A stretch of 64,000 nucleotides of DNA, from NCBI RefSeq assembly GCF_016097555.1, contig NC_054702.1, forward strand, positions 81,054,920 to 81,118,919. The letters run 5' to 3'. Origin of the DNA: Gigantopelta aegis (taxonomy: Eukaryota > Mollusca > Gastropoda > Neomphalida > Peltospiridae). A model generated the notes under the pieces. It was given only the letters and a program-made list of their open reading frames with translations, did no database searches and was not told the origin of the DNA. The translations under genes and the position numbers were made by a program. Shown one piece after another: positions 1 to 11,265 of the stretch (positions within the stretch are counted from its first letter, which is position 1; each line of letters starts with the position of its first letter).

Positions 1-734
1 GACTTGATAATAGCCACTGAGTGCCATCGGAGTTATCAACTCGAATGAGAAAAAAGTGCCTGGGGGGTCGGTCTTTGGGGTTGACAGTATTTTGAAAACC
101 TCTACACCAATCCAACAGAATAATTACATTATACTAGTAAGTACAAAGTTGAGTTATTGAAGTAATAAACTTTAATTCCAGGGGGATGGCCATAATATGT
201 ATTTTAAAAAACAACATTATTTTCAATTTGGCACAAAACCATTCCAATTAAAACAATGAATAAAGTCCAAGGCTAAAAATATGATGCGGAGAATTAAAGA
301 CTCCTCAACATTACCAATCTCCATAGACAATTGCAGGGGTTAAAAGATTCCTTACTACTAATAGAAAAATGTAGCAGGTTGCCTCTCGAATACAACATGT
401 TTTAATTACCAAATGTCTGACATCAAATAGCTGATGATTAATAAATCATTGTGCTTTAGTAGTGTCGTTAGACAAAAACGTTTCCAGTTTTTACATATTA
501 TTGATTGATTTCTGATCTATTCTAATATCATTAATTAATATAAAATGAGTCTCTAACTACATGTGCATACAGTATCTATTTTATATATAAAAAAAATTCA
601 AATACAGACACTGTGCTACAAGAATGTCCTTCGACATGGCATGGTATGTGTCACTGGAGACCTCAGTGAAGTCGGTGTCAGTGACGTGGTTACTGAAAAT
701 GGAACCTGTCTCATAGTAATGTGGGTTTTTTTAA
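1..734. other. Intergenic DNA with a SINE tail fragment
   Basis: No convincing gene is seen. About 399-478 matches the 3' part of the window's commonest SINE body (ACCAAATGTCTGACAT, then the GTGTCGTTAGACAAAA tail) in plus orientation. The rest is AT-rich and shows no coding signal. Confidence 0.6.
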
Positions 735-1865
735 CGAATGCATGTTTGTTTAACGACACCCCAACACAAAAATACATATCGGCCATTGGGTGTCACAAAT
801 GGTAAGTATATGAACATATTATTTATATATATTTATGTAAAACCACAGTGTAAGGAGCCGGGGTGGGGGGGATATAATACAGTATATAAAATAAAGTTAA
901 GTATATATTAAAATGTTGTATAGAAGGCAAAGTATTTTAAAAACTTTACAATTAACATTCGATGGAATTTAAACGATTCCAAAACATTTCTTTTGCCAAA
1001 TGTATCACTTCTTGTCGGCTTGAGATGATCACACTCCACCAAAATGTGTACACTGACAATGTTCACACTGAGGGGGAGAGTCCTTCTTTAAAATAAATGA
1101 ATGCGTCAAATATGTATGGGTCATGCGGGCACGGCACAAGACTACTTCATCCTTCCTGTATCGCCTGTAGGATGACTGCCACTCTCCCAGGACTGCCATG
1201 ACATAATGAAGCTTGTTCGCAACCGCACCGTCCCAATCGTCTTGCGAAGTCGAAAAGATATATTAGTTAATATGAAATTTAAAATCACTGTAGGGGACAC
1301 CAACCTGGACACGGGGCAAGTTCAAAGCAGACTTGGCAGCAACATCTGCCTTTTCGTTACCCTTAATGCCAACATGGCTGGGTACCCAACAAAATATAAC
1401 ATCTTTACTGGCAATTGATAAAAAGACACACTTTCGTATCACCATCCCAACTAACGGGTGCTCCAATTTCATGTAGTGTAGAGCTTGGAGACACGAAAGT
1501 GAGTGTAAAAATAATATATTTGGATGCACATGAATCCTTAATCTGTTCCAGGGCTTTAATGATTGCCCAGATTTCAGCAGTAAAGATTTATGCTGAATCG
1601 GGCAATCTCATGAAAATTATTGCATCTGGTGGAAAAACTGTAGCACAAGCCACAGAATTCCCATCCCGTGATCCGTCTGTGTAAACAGGAATGTAATCGC
1701 AGTACCTCTCTTGGATTTCCATGAAATGTTGTTTATAAAAAAAACTGCATCTGTGCGATCTTTTTTTAGATGCACAAGATCGAATACAATTTTTGGTGGT
1801 TTGATGATGATGATGATAACTAGTTTAACGTGCCCATATACCACTAGGGTTTCGAACACGCCCAT

Positions 1866-1927
1866 CCCGAGTCCGACCTTCGATAAGATCGGTGGCCTGA
1901 CTCGGGGGGGGGGGGGGGGGGGGGGGG
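1866..1927 (-). other. Retroelement 3' hairpin and homopolymer, copy A
   Basis: On the minus strand a C-run (G-run 1904-1927 on plus) is followed by a stem-loop with arms CCCGAGTC and GACTCGGG around an inner CCGAT/ATCG stem (1866-1906). The same hairpin and C-run lie at the same place in copy B. Confidence 0.7.
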
Positions 1928-1978
1928 TTCAAACTGGGCAGAATTTTGAAAATAGCAATTAGTAAAGAAGTTAATAGA

Positions 1979-2422
1979 TTAAAAAAAAAAGGTTACAAAC
2001 CAAAAATAAAAAATAATTGACTGCTCGGCCTTTCTCTTGACAGCCCCAACATCCAGAGTCGCCGTCGCGGAGTCCCCCGTGGGTGGGGGTCTCGACGCAG
2101 ACGAACGACGAGCGGGAACGGGTGACGCTGGTCGCGGTGCACTGGTTGGCTGCTCCACTTCCCGCATCTGCACAGTCGGTGCGGCTGGTTGGCGAGTCGT
2201 CTCCTGTCGCTCCGTCCAGATTGGTCGTGGTGGGGGCGGCGACGCAGACGGGACCGCCGCTGGCGGTTGAGCCGCTAGCTTTGTCCCCGCCTGAGCCGCA
2301 CGTTTCCTCTTCCTTGTTCTCTTCCTCTTGGCTGTAGCCGCGTCCCCATATACCAAAGTCACGGTTGCCCGTGACCCGGTGTACGCGACGCGGTACTCTA
2401 GCAGCAAGCCATAGCTAGCCAT
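1979..2422 (-). pseudogene. N-terminal part of the retroelement ORF (truncated)
   Basis: The frame is open to 2425, where the preceding codon is TTG; the first ATG is at 2422. It encodes YRVAYTGSRATVTLVYGD, then a Lys/Arg-rich stretch (KRKRTRKRKRAAQAG), then a Pro/Ala/Ser-rich linker. It aligns with the frames at 41077-41995 in copy B. After VKRKAEQ the frame runs into what is 3' UTR in copy B (IIFYFWFVTFFF), so the C-terminal domain was lost by deletion. The basic stretch suggests nucleic-acid binding, which is inference. I do not recognise the family. Confidence 0.7.
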
Positions 2423-5223
2423 CAATCCCCCCCGGGGGAGGGGGGGGGGTTAAGTCGAGAGCGCACGAAATTACGTCTAACTTCATTGCTAGTTCGACTG
2501 AGAGTGCACGGTGGTTTGATTCACCAAGTTGGCAAAATAAAATATGAAGGAGTTTCCAAAATGTCTGTTAAATCAATGTTGGAAACTGATAAAAACTGCT
2601 TAATGCGAAGACCAAATGTTCGAATCCCATTCGGTTTCGCATCAAATAATTTCATATATTTATTATCAAACACCGCATTGTGTTCAGGATGTTTTGGCAT
2701 TGATTTAATCTTTGTAGCATACTGCAGAGAAAGCTTTGCACGTCTAGCACCCAAACTAGGTTCGTGTGCATCGACATACAAGCTGTCCACAGATGGTTGA
2801 AAGCACCAAGACAAAGCCTGAGTCCTTGGTTGTGTATAGGATCTAGCATTTGCAAGTAAGACTTACGTGCTGACCCATACACAATGAACCCATAATCAAG
2901 TTTAGAGCGAACTAAAAAACGGTAAAGTCGGAGCATAACCTTTCGATCAGCTCCTCGTTCAGTCTTGCCAATAACCTTTAAGATATCGAGGGCCTTTAAG
3001 CCCTTCTTTTTGACATACTGTAAATGAGGAACAAAAGATAACCTGTCAAAAATAACCCCCAGAAATTTGGTCTCCTTCACAACTGGAACCGGAGTTTTGT
3101 CCAGAAACAGCCGAGGATCTAAATGGTCACATCTTTTCTGGCAGATATGCATACAGACGTTTTTTGACTTTGAGAATCGAAATCCAAGCTGTAATTGATG
3201 TTCAATGATACTCATACTGGACGACCTGTAGGAAATCTGAAAATCGTCGAGATATAACGAGCTATCAACGTCAGGTTTTAAAGAATGGGTGATGCTGTTA
3301 ATTTTCACGGAAAATAAAGTTACTGACAGGATGCTACCTTGAGGCACACCCGTCTCTTGGGAGTGAGAATCGGATAACGTAGATCCTACTCGTACCTTGA
3401 AAGACCTATTCTGTAAGAAATTGGAGATAAAGTCAGGCCCATGCCATGGAGGTCTTTCAAAATCCCATACTTCCAGGTGGTATCATAAGCTTCCTCGAGG
3501 TAAAAAAACAAAGACCGATACCAAATGCTGATTATGGATGAAAGCATCCCTACAAAACGTTTCAAATCTAACAAGATGATCAACCGTGCTACGTCTAGGC
3601 CTGAACCCACATTGCACGTTAGTAAGCAATTTGTGTGACTCGAGATACCAGACAAGTCTACGGTTGATCATTCGTTCCATGGTTTTACAAATGCAACTTG
3701 TCAAAGCAATAGGGCGATAACTGGTAGGATTTGTTGGATCCTTACCAGGCTTAGGAATAGGAATGACAATGGCTTTTCTCCAATCGGAGGGAAAGTCACC
3801 CGAAATCCAGATATTGTTAAACATATTTAATAGAACCAATAATGATGATTCAGGTAAGTGTTTTAAGAGTTGATAGTGTATTTCATCTGGCCCTACTGAA
3901 GTATCATGGGCTCTACGTAGAGCGTCCTGGAACTCATCCAAAAAGAAGTGTCTGTTGTATACTTCAGCATTTTCAGATGAAAAGTTAATTTAGGTTGCTT
4001 TTCAGCTTTATTTCTGACAGATGTAAAAGCATCTGTATTGAAAGAAGAAGAGGAGTTATGAGAGAAATTGTCTGCCAATGCATTGGCAATGTCACGATGA
4101 GACGTCACATCCGTATCATTGACAGGCAAATGGCGAAGTGTATTGTTGGATTCTTTTCCTTCGATTTTACGTATCCTATTCCAGACAGATTTCACAGATG
4201 TTTGAGAAGTCAACTTGGAAACATAATTTCTCCAAGATGATTTCTTACTCTGTCTGATAGCTTTACGAGCCTTTTCCCGAGCAATGCGATAAGTATTCAG
4301 GTTATCCTCAGTAGGTTCGCGTTTGAACCTCTCGAGGGTCCTGTTTCGCTGTTTGATTGCATCTTTGCAAGTTTCATTGAACCATGGTTTATTGAAACGC
4401 TTCGGTACTGCCGAAGTCTTAGGAATAGTATCCTCTGCAATATCTTTCAAGATGGGGGTGAACAAAGACATGGGATCATCGGCACCAGCCATGGCAGTTT
4501 GATGCAGTCGAGTGCTGCACAGATGCCGAAATTCATCCCAATTTGCCTCCGTCAACCCCCGTCTCTGAGCTCTTTCAAGTGATGGAGGTCCATCATTCTC
4601 CAAAATAATTGGAAAGTTGTCACTGCCACAAAGGTCAGGACACACTTTCCAGGAGAAATCAAGACAAAGTGTGGACTACAAAGGGTTAAATCGATGGATG
4701 TGAAAGAACCACTTGCAGGATGAAAGTAAGTATGACTTTTATCATTAAATAATATTGTCATTTTTGAGAATTAATTGTTTACCTCTATTATTTATGTCAT
4801 CGCATCCCCACAAAGTGTGGTGAGCATTAAAATCTCCCATGATAACAAAGGGAGTAGGGAGTTGATCAAGAAGACCTTGAAAGTTCCTAGGGTAAAAATT
4901 ATAATTGTTTCGAGGGGGTAAATAAACTGAACATAGAGTAATAGTTTTATCAGCTGTGACCTTTACAGCCACAGCTTGCAAATTTGTCTTTAATGTGACT
5001 ACTCTGGGGAATGTTTTCATTTACAATGATGGAAACGCCCCCAGACGCACTATTTTCAGTTTCTTGACATTTATGGTAGAGATTAAATCCTCTGATGTTA
5101 ATACTGTCAGTATCCTTCAGGAAGGTTTCCTGAAGACACACTGCAAGAGGATTATACTTTTGAATTAGAAGACTTAATTCATCAAAATTGGGCCTAAGCC
5201 CACGACAGTTCTACTGGATAACT

Positions 5224-6480
5224 TTATTTTCCATCGGGAGGAAGTATGGGTTTTATCTTTGCCTTTGCTGGTGGTCTTTGCGGTCGGCAATGATCTGGAG
5301 ATGAAATCTCCATATCATCATCACCGATATCAGCCAAAGTTTCATAAATATTGCTGATCGGGACCGAACGAAATTCGATCTTTTTCAGTCTGACAGAAAG
5401 TAATTCTGTAGATTTCTTTGGTGACTTTTTTGTCATTGCCTGTCTTAGGGAGACTAGTGCTCAACCTATTTGGTGGATTCTTAGTATCCAATGGCACTTG
5501 GCTTTCAATTTCCTTGTGCACGGGATGAACGTTCTCATTTTGTGCTACTTTCTTTACCTTTTTTTGAGGTCTGTGTTGACTGCAACACTTTTAGTGGCGA
5601 CTTTGGCAGCAGCTGTAGCTGCATAAAACTTGTCAGCGACAGTCGGTGTTGCTGTCTCCACCAACCTCCTGGCATCAATGAAGGATAATTTCTTTTGTAC
5701 TTTCACCTGCTGAACCTGTTTCCAGCTTCCACCGTGGACACTCGCGCGAGTATGCACAGTGGTTACTCTTGCAGTTAAGACAAATGACATCGTGTTTACA
5801 TGTTTTGCTGTCGTGATAAAAAAGACCACAACGAGCACATGTAAGTTTACCACAACATGTGTTCTGTCCATGACCAAACCTCTGGCATTTGAAAACAACG
5901 CAAGGGATTTGGAATGAAAGATTCAACAGGGATATTAAGGTAACCAGCTTCGACATATTGGGGAAGGGTAGGGATGTTGAATGTGAGGATGCAAGTATTC
6001 GTCGGTAACAAGTCATTGTTGCGACGAACCTTTATCCTCCTCACGGCAGTATCACCCTGTGAGCTAAGATTTTGACATATATCTACCTCACGAACTCCTT
6101 CCAGATCTCTGCTTCTGATCACTCCCTTTGACGAATTGAGGGAGATATGTGGAGTTACCGTAATGGCGACATTGCAAAACACCTTTGATTTGAGAAGGCA
6201 GGCTGAATGTTTTTCAGTTAAACACTCAACCAGCAACCCATTCTTGATTTTCTTGACTGATTTTGGCTCACCAGCCAAGCCAATAATTGCCTTGTGAATG
6301 GCAAAAGGAGAAAGTTTATTCAAGTCCCCATCATCAGTGGAACCGATGACGAGAAACCTTGGCCAATTTTGTGAAGATTTCTTAACATGTTCTCGATGTC
6401 ATGGACTCCTCGTCCAAAGACAAGAAATCCGAAACTTCGGTGTGGACCCTTTTCAGGGTCCCATCAAAATTTTGAGTTAA
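5224..6480 (-). pseudogene. LINE ORF1, gag-like nucleic-acid-binding protein (broken)
   Basis: Two overlapping minus-strand frames (about 5847-6323 and 5675-6016) read as one protein broken by a frameshift near 5890. The N-terminal half is RRM-like gag sequence (LSPFAIHKAIIGLAGEPKSV). The C-terminal half has CCHC-type knuckles with the spacing CQRFGHGQNTC, then CARCGLFYHDSKTC and CLNCKSNHCAYSREC. ORF1 proteins of I/Jockey elements bind the element RNA for packaging and target-primed reverse transcription. The region before about 6323 is in a further frame with stops, so the N-terminus is damaged. A lysine/proline-rich tail follows at 5224-5436. Confidence 0.75.
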
Positions 6481-6490
6481 ATTTTGGATG

Positions 6491-6987
6491 TTAGTAAATG
6501 AAAAATTCATCAACCATCCCCCCCCCCCCCCCCCCCCCCCCCCCCTTCACAGAGTCCAACGAAGGAACATGGTGCTGCGCATAACCAACCAGCAGACAGC
6601 CATGCCAGGGATACATGGTTGATATACTTGGGCATTAAAAAGCAAAAACACCAAATTGAACCTAGCCACCACCCTAAGAGCAACAGATACACATGGTATA
6701 TAAAACAATGTTTGTTCTTGACTGTATAAACAAAACAAAGGGTTGTATGCTCCAGAGCATGGCGTGACCAGCCGATTGATCAGGTCGGGCCATTCCTGAC
6801 CTCCCGTCTACGTGAACTCCGGGCTAAAGTGGTGTATTGTCAGTGGCAATATACTCGGTTGCAGACATTAACCATGACTCAACCACTAGGATCCCATCAT
6901 CCACTTCACGGGTCGCACCTCACGGCAAAAAAGGCGCCTTATAGGAGTTGTGCATTTATTGGCCATTCTATAAAAAAGAATGTCTCT

Positions 6988-7023
<36 letters not shown>

Positions 7024-7236
7024 TGCACCACGATGAGGTTAATGCACTCGCAGAGGATATTTTTTACTTCAACTACATTTATAACATAACTACCTGTATG
7101 GTACAATGAATACAGTATTATACCGACACGGTACCGGAAATGATCGTTAGCGTGAAATCCAAAGGCCTGAAGTGTTAAAGACGTTTATGGACAATCTGGA
7201 AAGTAGACAAAGGGGGAAAGAGAAAGACGAGAGAAA
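6491..7236. other. Non-coding DNA with two poly-C tracts and a SINE-II head fragment
   Basis: Poly-C runs lie at about 6517-6545 and 6990-7023. From about 6955 to 7060 the minus strand resembles the head of the second SINE family (CTGCACCAC.GATGAGGTTA, and GGCCATTCTATAAAAAAGAATG) split by the second poly-C run. No gene is seen. Confidence 0.5.
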
Positions 7237-7486
7237 ATGCACAAGGAGAAACTGGAAATATTACAAAGTTTGTGTATTGTACGTGGAAAATTTACGGCGG
7301 GGAATATTATGACGTCAGTTTCAGAAAGATGTATGACGTCAACCGTGAATGACGTCACTAACTTGAGCGTTGACGGTTTAGAAAAAAGAAAGAAAACGGC
7401 TGTTCTTACCGGCAGGGCCTTGAATCACTTTATTGAAATGAGGAAGAACATGTCAAGAGGAAGAACATGGGACAAAGCCTGGTCCT

Positions 7487-7924
7487 GCTAGTTTTCCAAC
7501 ATCTGTTACATTAAATCAACCACCTAAATTACGTTTCTTTTCAGGTGATAAACTGTTTAATACTTCTTTTGATGTTTGGAAATATCATTATAACTGCTCG
7601 TTGAAAGACAAGTCTGTTTCTTTCCAGGTATTGTGGAAGGCGGTACAGCAGTCCTTACGTGGTAAGGCAGCTACTGCTGCTATGTATGTGGGTCCCGACT
7701 GCGATGTTAGTCAGCTCGTTTCCAAGCTAGAATGTATGTTTGGTACTGTAGTTAGAGGACAAAGTCTGCTATCAGTATTTTATAGTGCTCGTCAAGAGGA
7801 ACGCGAAGATGTCACTTCATGGGCGTGTAGACTGGAAGAGTTGCTGAACCGAGCATCAGCGCAGAGTAACATCGCAGCTGAAGCAAAGGATGACATATTA
7901 CTCAGGAATGTCCCTTTAAATTAA
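7487..7924 (+). pseudogene. Ty3/gypsy-type gag fragment
   Basis: The frame reads P-K-L-R-F-F-S-G-D, then FDVWKYHYNCSL, then LWKAVQQSLRGKAATAAMY, LVSKLECMFGTVV and SVFYSARQEEREDVTSWACRLE. This order matches the retrotransposon gag/capsid fold that also gave rise to PNMA and CCHC-type domesticated genes. It stops at 7922-7924 before any zinc knuckle, so it is a fragment. The preceding frame at 7237-7491 ends just before it and could be its shifted N-terminus. A domesticated gag gene is possible but nothing here supports a promoter or introns. Confidence 0.7.
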
Positions 7925-9789
7925 TCATGTTAACTGTTTTACTGTTTTACTATAGTATGCATGTAAATATGAATATTGATTAATATAGTGTACAGTAATT
8001 TGAAATAACTGTATAACGTGACCCTTACATAAGATTCATATTATTTTTGATAGAACACAAAATACAATTAGAAACTGATGACCACATAATAAAATGTTTT
8101 CTCAATATTAGCATGAATAATGTCGCTATCTACTGTTTCAGTCCTACGTTTTCCTACTTTTGTGCTACATTTTCTGTATTTTCATTCCTAATTATTGTGT
8201 CCTACTTTTTCATAAGGGTGTGCTGGACAGCCTGATTTTATAAAGAGGGGATGGGCACCCAAACGTACACAGCCCTAATAGGTTTTGTCAGAACGAAGAC
8301 GTGCCAATATGTTAGTATACATAACTGGAGGGCCAAAGATGTGGTCCCCACCAACCCACCCTCTGGCTACGCCCTATTTTTTTGTTTTACTATTATTATC
8401 ATTATTTAACTTCATGTATGGCTTTGGTTTCATAAATAGGGCAAGTGCCGTATTGTGGTTGGTTCAAGCAGTGCAGCTATGTTAGAATACACCCCCCATA
8501 AACTTCGCAATCCCACAATCTAAACCACAGCCTGCATAATTTTTGCACAGGCGACTGTATCCTACTGTAGTTTTGTAACCTGTCGTGCATAAAATTATGG
8601 TACACTGATAGCATTCCCTCACACCTTGTATTTTAATGTTACTGCTCACGCCCCTTCCCCCTTTTTAAACAAAAACAAATTAACGCAAACAAGTCGAGGG
8701 TCGTCGCCGCGCCTTCTTTTCTTTTGCTTCTCGGCATTCCATTATAAATTGCCGAACAACAATAAAACATTAAGATGAAAAAGAAGAAAAAAGATACAAA
8801 CAAGACATTTTAATTTATCAGTCCTGATAAGAAAAGTTAGCATAGTATGTTTTAAATGTTCTTTTGGTTGCACTCGACGTGTTCTTGTGCTTCGATTTAC
8901 TGAAGTAAACATGCTTTCGTCAATTTAAATCATGTTGTCATCGTAAATGTATCCTGTAGTGAAATACGTGAATGTCTCCTCTTGTCAGCGTTTTAATTAA
9001 ACAACGATATTTCTAAATAAATTAAGGGAAAAATTTAATCGGCAGATCGGTTAATTTTTCTATCGACCTATGCCAATTGGCAGCCATTATTGAAAGTTTG
9101 TCTAACCTTGCATCGCGTGTGACGGGGGCGTGGTTAACTCGTCATACGGAGGGGTCAATTACGTCATCTTACTCGGCCCAACTTCGGACAAGGCGTCCTA
9201 ATTACGGACAGAGCAGTCGAGGCGCAATATCTACACCACTTCAGCATCAACCTGTTTACAAATCAACACAGAAACACTTGTTTTGACCGTTTTACACATA
9301 GGAAACGGTTTATTTAGCAACTAACAAGCAGAAAAAGACATGTAAGAAACTAGGTCAAAGTTTTAGTATGGAAGCACGGTTGTGTCAAAAATCCCGTGCA
9401 CGTTTTTCTGCATAGATATATTTTGACTTGCAGTATATATTGAATACATTGTTTATATTATGTGTACCACTACATCTTTATCAATAAATAATTAAATAGC
9501 CATTAATTTTAAAATAAAATAAAATGAAATAGCACCTCTGTTGTATCAGAGTAATAATTTGTTATATCACCAATAATATAAAGAAGGCCCTAATTACAAG
9601 TAAACATTTGTCGTAAAACAATTAGGCCTAATGGAATGTCATATTGGAACTTTAAATACACATTTTTGGAATGTAAAATTGAAACTTTTTACTCAAATTC
9701 ATGGAATGTAAAATTGAAATTTTATATACAAATTCAAGGAATGTGAAACTGGAACTCTTTCTTTTTTTTCACACCTGAAAAAACATTCA
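7925..9789. repeat. Intergenic DNA with a short tandem repeat at 9632-9755
   Basis: No supported gene. Between about 9632 and 9755 a unit of about 45 bp (TGGAATGTAAAATTGAAAC plus an AT-rich spacer) is repeated about three to four times with divergence. The rest is AT-rich. Confidence 0.55.
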
Positions 9790-11265
9790 CCCTTTGCAAC
9801 AACTTGTGCACATTCGTGACAAAAAACTGATCTTCAGTCAAAACACCAGAGGCATCATGTGTCACAGGTATACAGTCAACATGCATCCATCTGTCACATC
9901 CATCACATGCAACCCACCTGTTTCTTCACCCCACACTTGCAAACAAATAAAACATTTAGTCTCACTTTCACACCTGATACTAGCTGCATTTGTGGTTTTT
10001 TAATTTTGGGTTCCATCTTTAGTTTTGATTTTTATTCTCTTTTTTTTTATTCTCAATTTTTTTTGTTCTCGTTTTTCTTTTCCTCTCGATCAATGCGGTT
10101 TTTTTTTCTCAAAAAAATCTCATCACTTGTGAGGACAAAGTAGGAGTTACCTTTTTTTTTAGACAGGGTGTGAGTGCTGCTTCTAACAACTGGTTTGTGG
10201 GGGGTATGGGAGAACATCACTATCAGGGTCATTGGGGTGGGAGGCGTTTCCCGTAGATGTTACGGGGGTGGCATGATTGTGATGTTGATGCTTGGGTTTT
10301 TAATGCTTGGCTTTTTAATCTCTTCCAGGTATCAAATAAAGCTGAGTTTCTGATGGTCTCATTAGACAGAAATTTGGCTTTTTGACTGCTGGAGAGGGTA
10401 TTTTCCAGAATATTCAGTGCCTCGGTAGCTGGGCAGACTTAGTAACCTACACTCCAGTCTTCAGGTTGTCAATACTGTCAACAGTGTTTGGTAAGGTGGC
10501 TTCCTGTAACACTTCTGGAGTCATAGAATCTTCGACATCTGGTGGTGGGACACTGGACACTGCTGCCACTGCACTCACTGGCAGAATTTGTTCCGAGCTG
10601 CCCTGAATGCGGTCTGCGCTGGTAGATGGAGATGGAGATGGAGATAAGGTCTGAGCTTGCCTACTGGACACCAGTGATGGGGCAAAAGCAGATTCAGGTA
10701 TTTTTCTTCTGTCGCAAGGAAATATACCACATATTTCAAATCCACTCGACACATTCTTCTCTGTGGTAGACTTTTGCCAGGCTTTAGAAAACAGCCGACA
10801 GAAATTTACTTGAGTTCCAGGCTTTTTTGAAAGGTCCAAATACATTCCTATCCATGGGTTGCAGCCAGTGAGTTGTGTGAGGAGGAAGCACCAAGATGAT
10901 AGTTTCTTGTTTGGCAAAGTACCTTGGCTGTCATGCTGGTCCATGATGAGCTGGGGTCGTCCAGGGCCAATATGTGGTAGAAAATGCCTTTTGAACCACA
11001 GCTCACCAATGCCTTGTTTGGTCCAGCCTGAATCCGAACAGCTGAATTTAGAACCAGGTGGTGCGCGGTCAGTATCCATGGGCAGGAGTGACTTTGAAGT
11101 CTTTCACTTCACGGTGAAGTGAGGTGGCATCAGCTTGCCAGAAGCATTACCACATGACAGAATGGTATTCTGTTCTTTATTGCCACTTGTTCTAGCCTGA
11201 AGATTTCGGATACCCTTTCTGGCAAGGACTCTACCAGGCTTGTGATCCAGGGAAATCCCACTTTC
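9790..11265 (-). pseudogene. Pogo-like DDE transposase with C-terminal PHD-like finger (broken)
   Basis: On the minus strand from 11265 downward: DESGISLDHKPGRVLARKG, then LQARTSGNKEQNTILSCGNASG (11104-11230), then GRPQLIMDQHDS (catalytic region, near 10960), then NFCRLFSKAW and SGFEICGIFPCDRRKIPESAFAPS (about 10800-10690), then a Ser/Pro-rich linker. A degenerate cysteine-rich stretch at 9990-9790 (CLWC / FFCHECAQVV on minus) looks like the PHD-type finger found at the C-terminus of some pogo relatives. Several frameshifts and stops are present. The N-terminal CENP-B-type DNA-binding part is missing: a LINE copy abuts at about 11266 and nothing recognisable lies beyond it. Confidence 0.75.

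Larger units (their letters stand above)
1806..2509 (-). mobile_element. ORF1-only retroelement, copy A (internally deleted)
   Basis: It is inserted in LINE copy 1 and bounded by an 11-bp target-site duplication GGTGGTTTGAT (1795-1805 and 2510-2520). LINE copy 2 reads straight across this site. The minus-strand 3' end is an ATC repeat, preceded by the same B-box-bearing segment as copy B (41062-42453). The 5' ends of the two copies are similar, suggesting both begin at or near the true 5' end. About 0.66 kb present in copy B, including the C-terminal coding domain, is absent here. The junction falls at a short GGCCG-like match near 2027. No RT is present. Confidence 0.85.
1010..5230 (-). pseudogene. 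LINE ORF2 polyprotein, endonuclease-RT-RNase H (broken)
   Basis: Read 5' to 3' on the minus strand. The AP endonuclease starts near 5225 (the usual Q-W-N-C-R-G-L start, with the Trp codon now a stop), continues with LQETFLK (about 5141-5120) and has GDFNAHHTLWG near 4820. A linker follows at 3960-4645. The RT has WRKAIVIPIPKPGKDPTNP, LTSCICKTMERMI and GFRPRRSTVDHL (3941-3483), and the catalytic box reads YLDD (about 3255). After the nested insertion come RNase H (CWVPSHVGIKGNEKAD, about 1390) and a C-terminal cysteine motif (PPQCEHCQC, near 1060). At least five frame changes are needed to read it. A short stretch before GFRFSKSK, present in copy 2, is missing. Confidence 0.85.
735..6490 (-). 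mobile_element. Decayed non-LTR retrotransposon (Jockey/I-like LINE), copy 1
   Basis: On the minus strand the order is ORF1 with zinc knuckles, then an ORF2 with AP endonuclease, reverse transcriptase and RNase H, then a 3' UTR. The 3' end near 735 carries the tail GTCGTTAAACAAACATGCATTC, which matches the 3' end of the second copy at 12617-12720, where it continues as an ATTC repeat. A separate retroelement (1806-2509) interrupts it between RT and RNase H. Having RNase H favours the I/Nimb group; the RT text resembles Jockey-annotated molluscan proteins. Many frameshifts and stops show it is dead. The 5' end is placed near 6490, where similarity to a typical ORF1 fades; true full length is uncertain. 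Confidence 0.88.

Noticed and set aside
2026..2031. Copy A of the retroelement as a spliced form of copy B
   Set aside because: The missing segment cannot be given GT-AG ends in any alignment of the junction; a deletion at short homology fits better.
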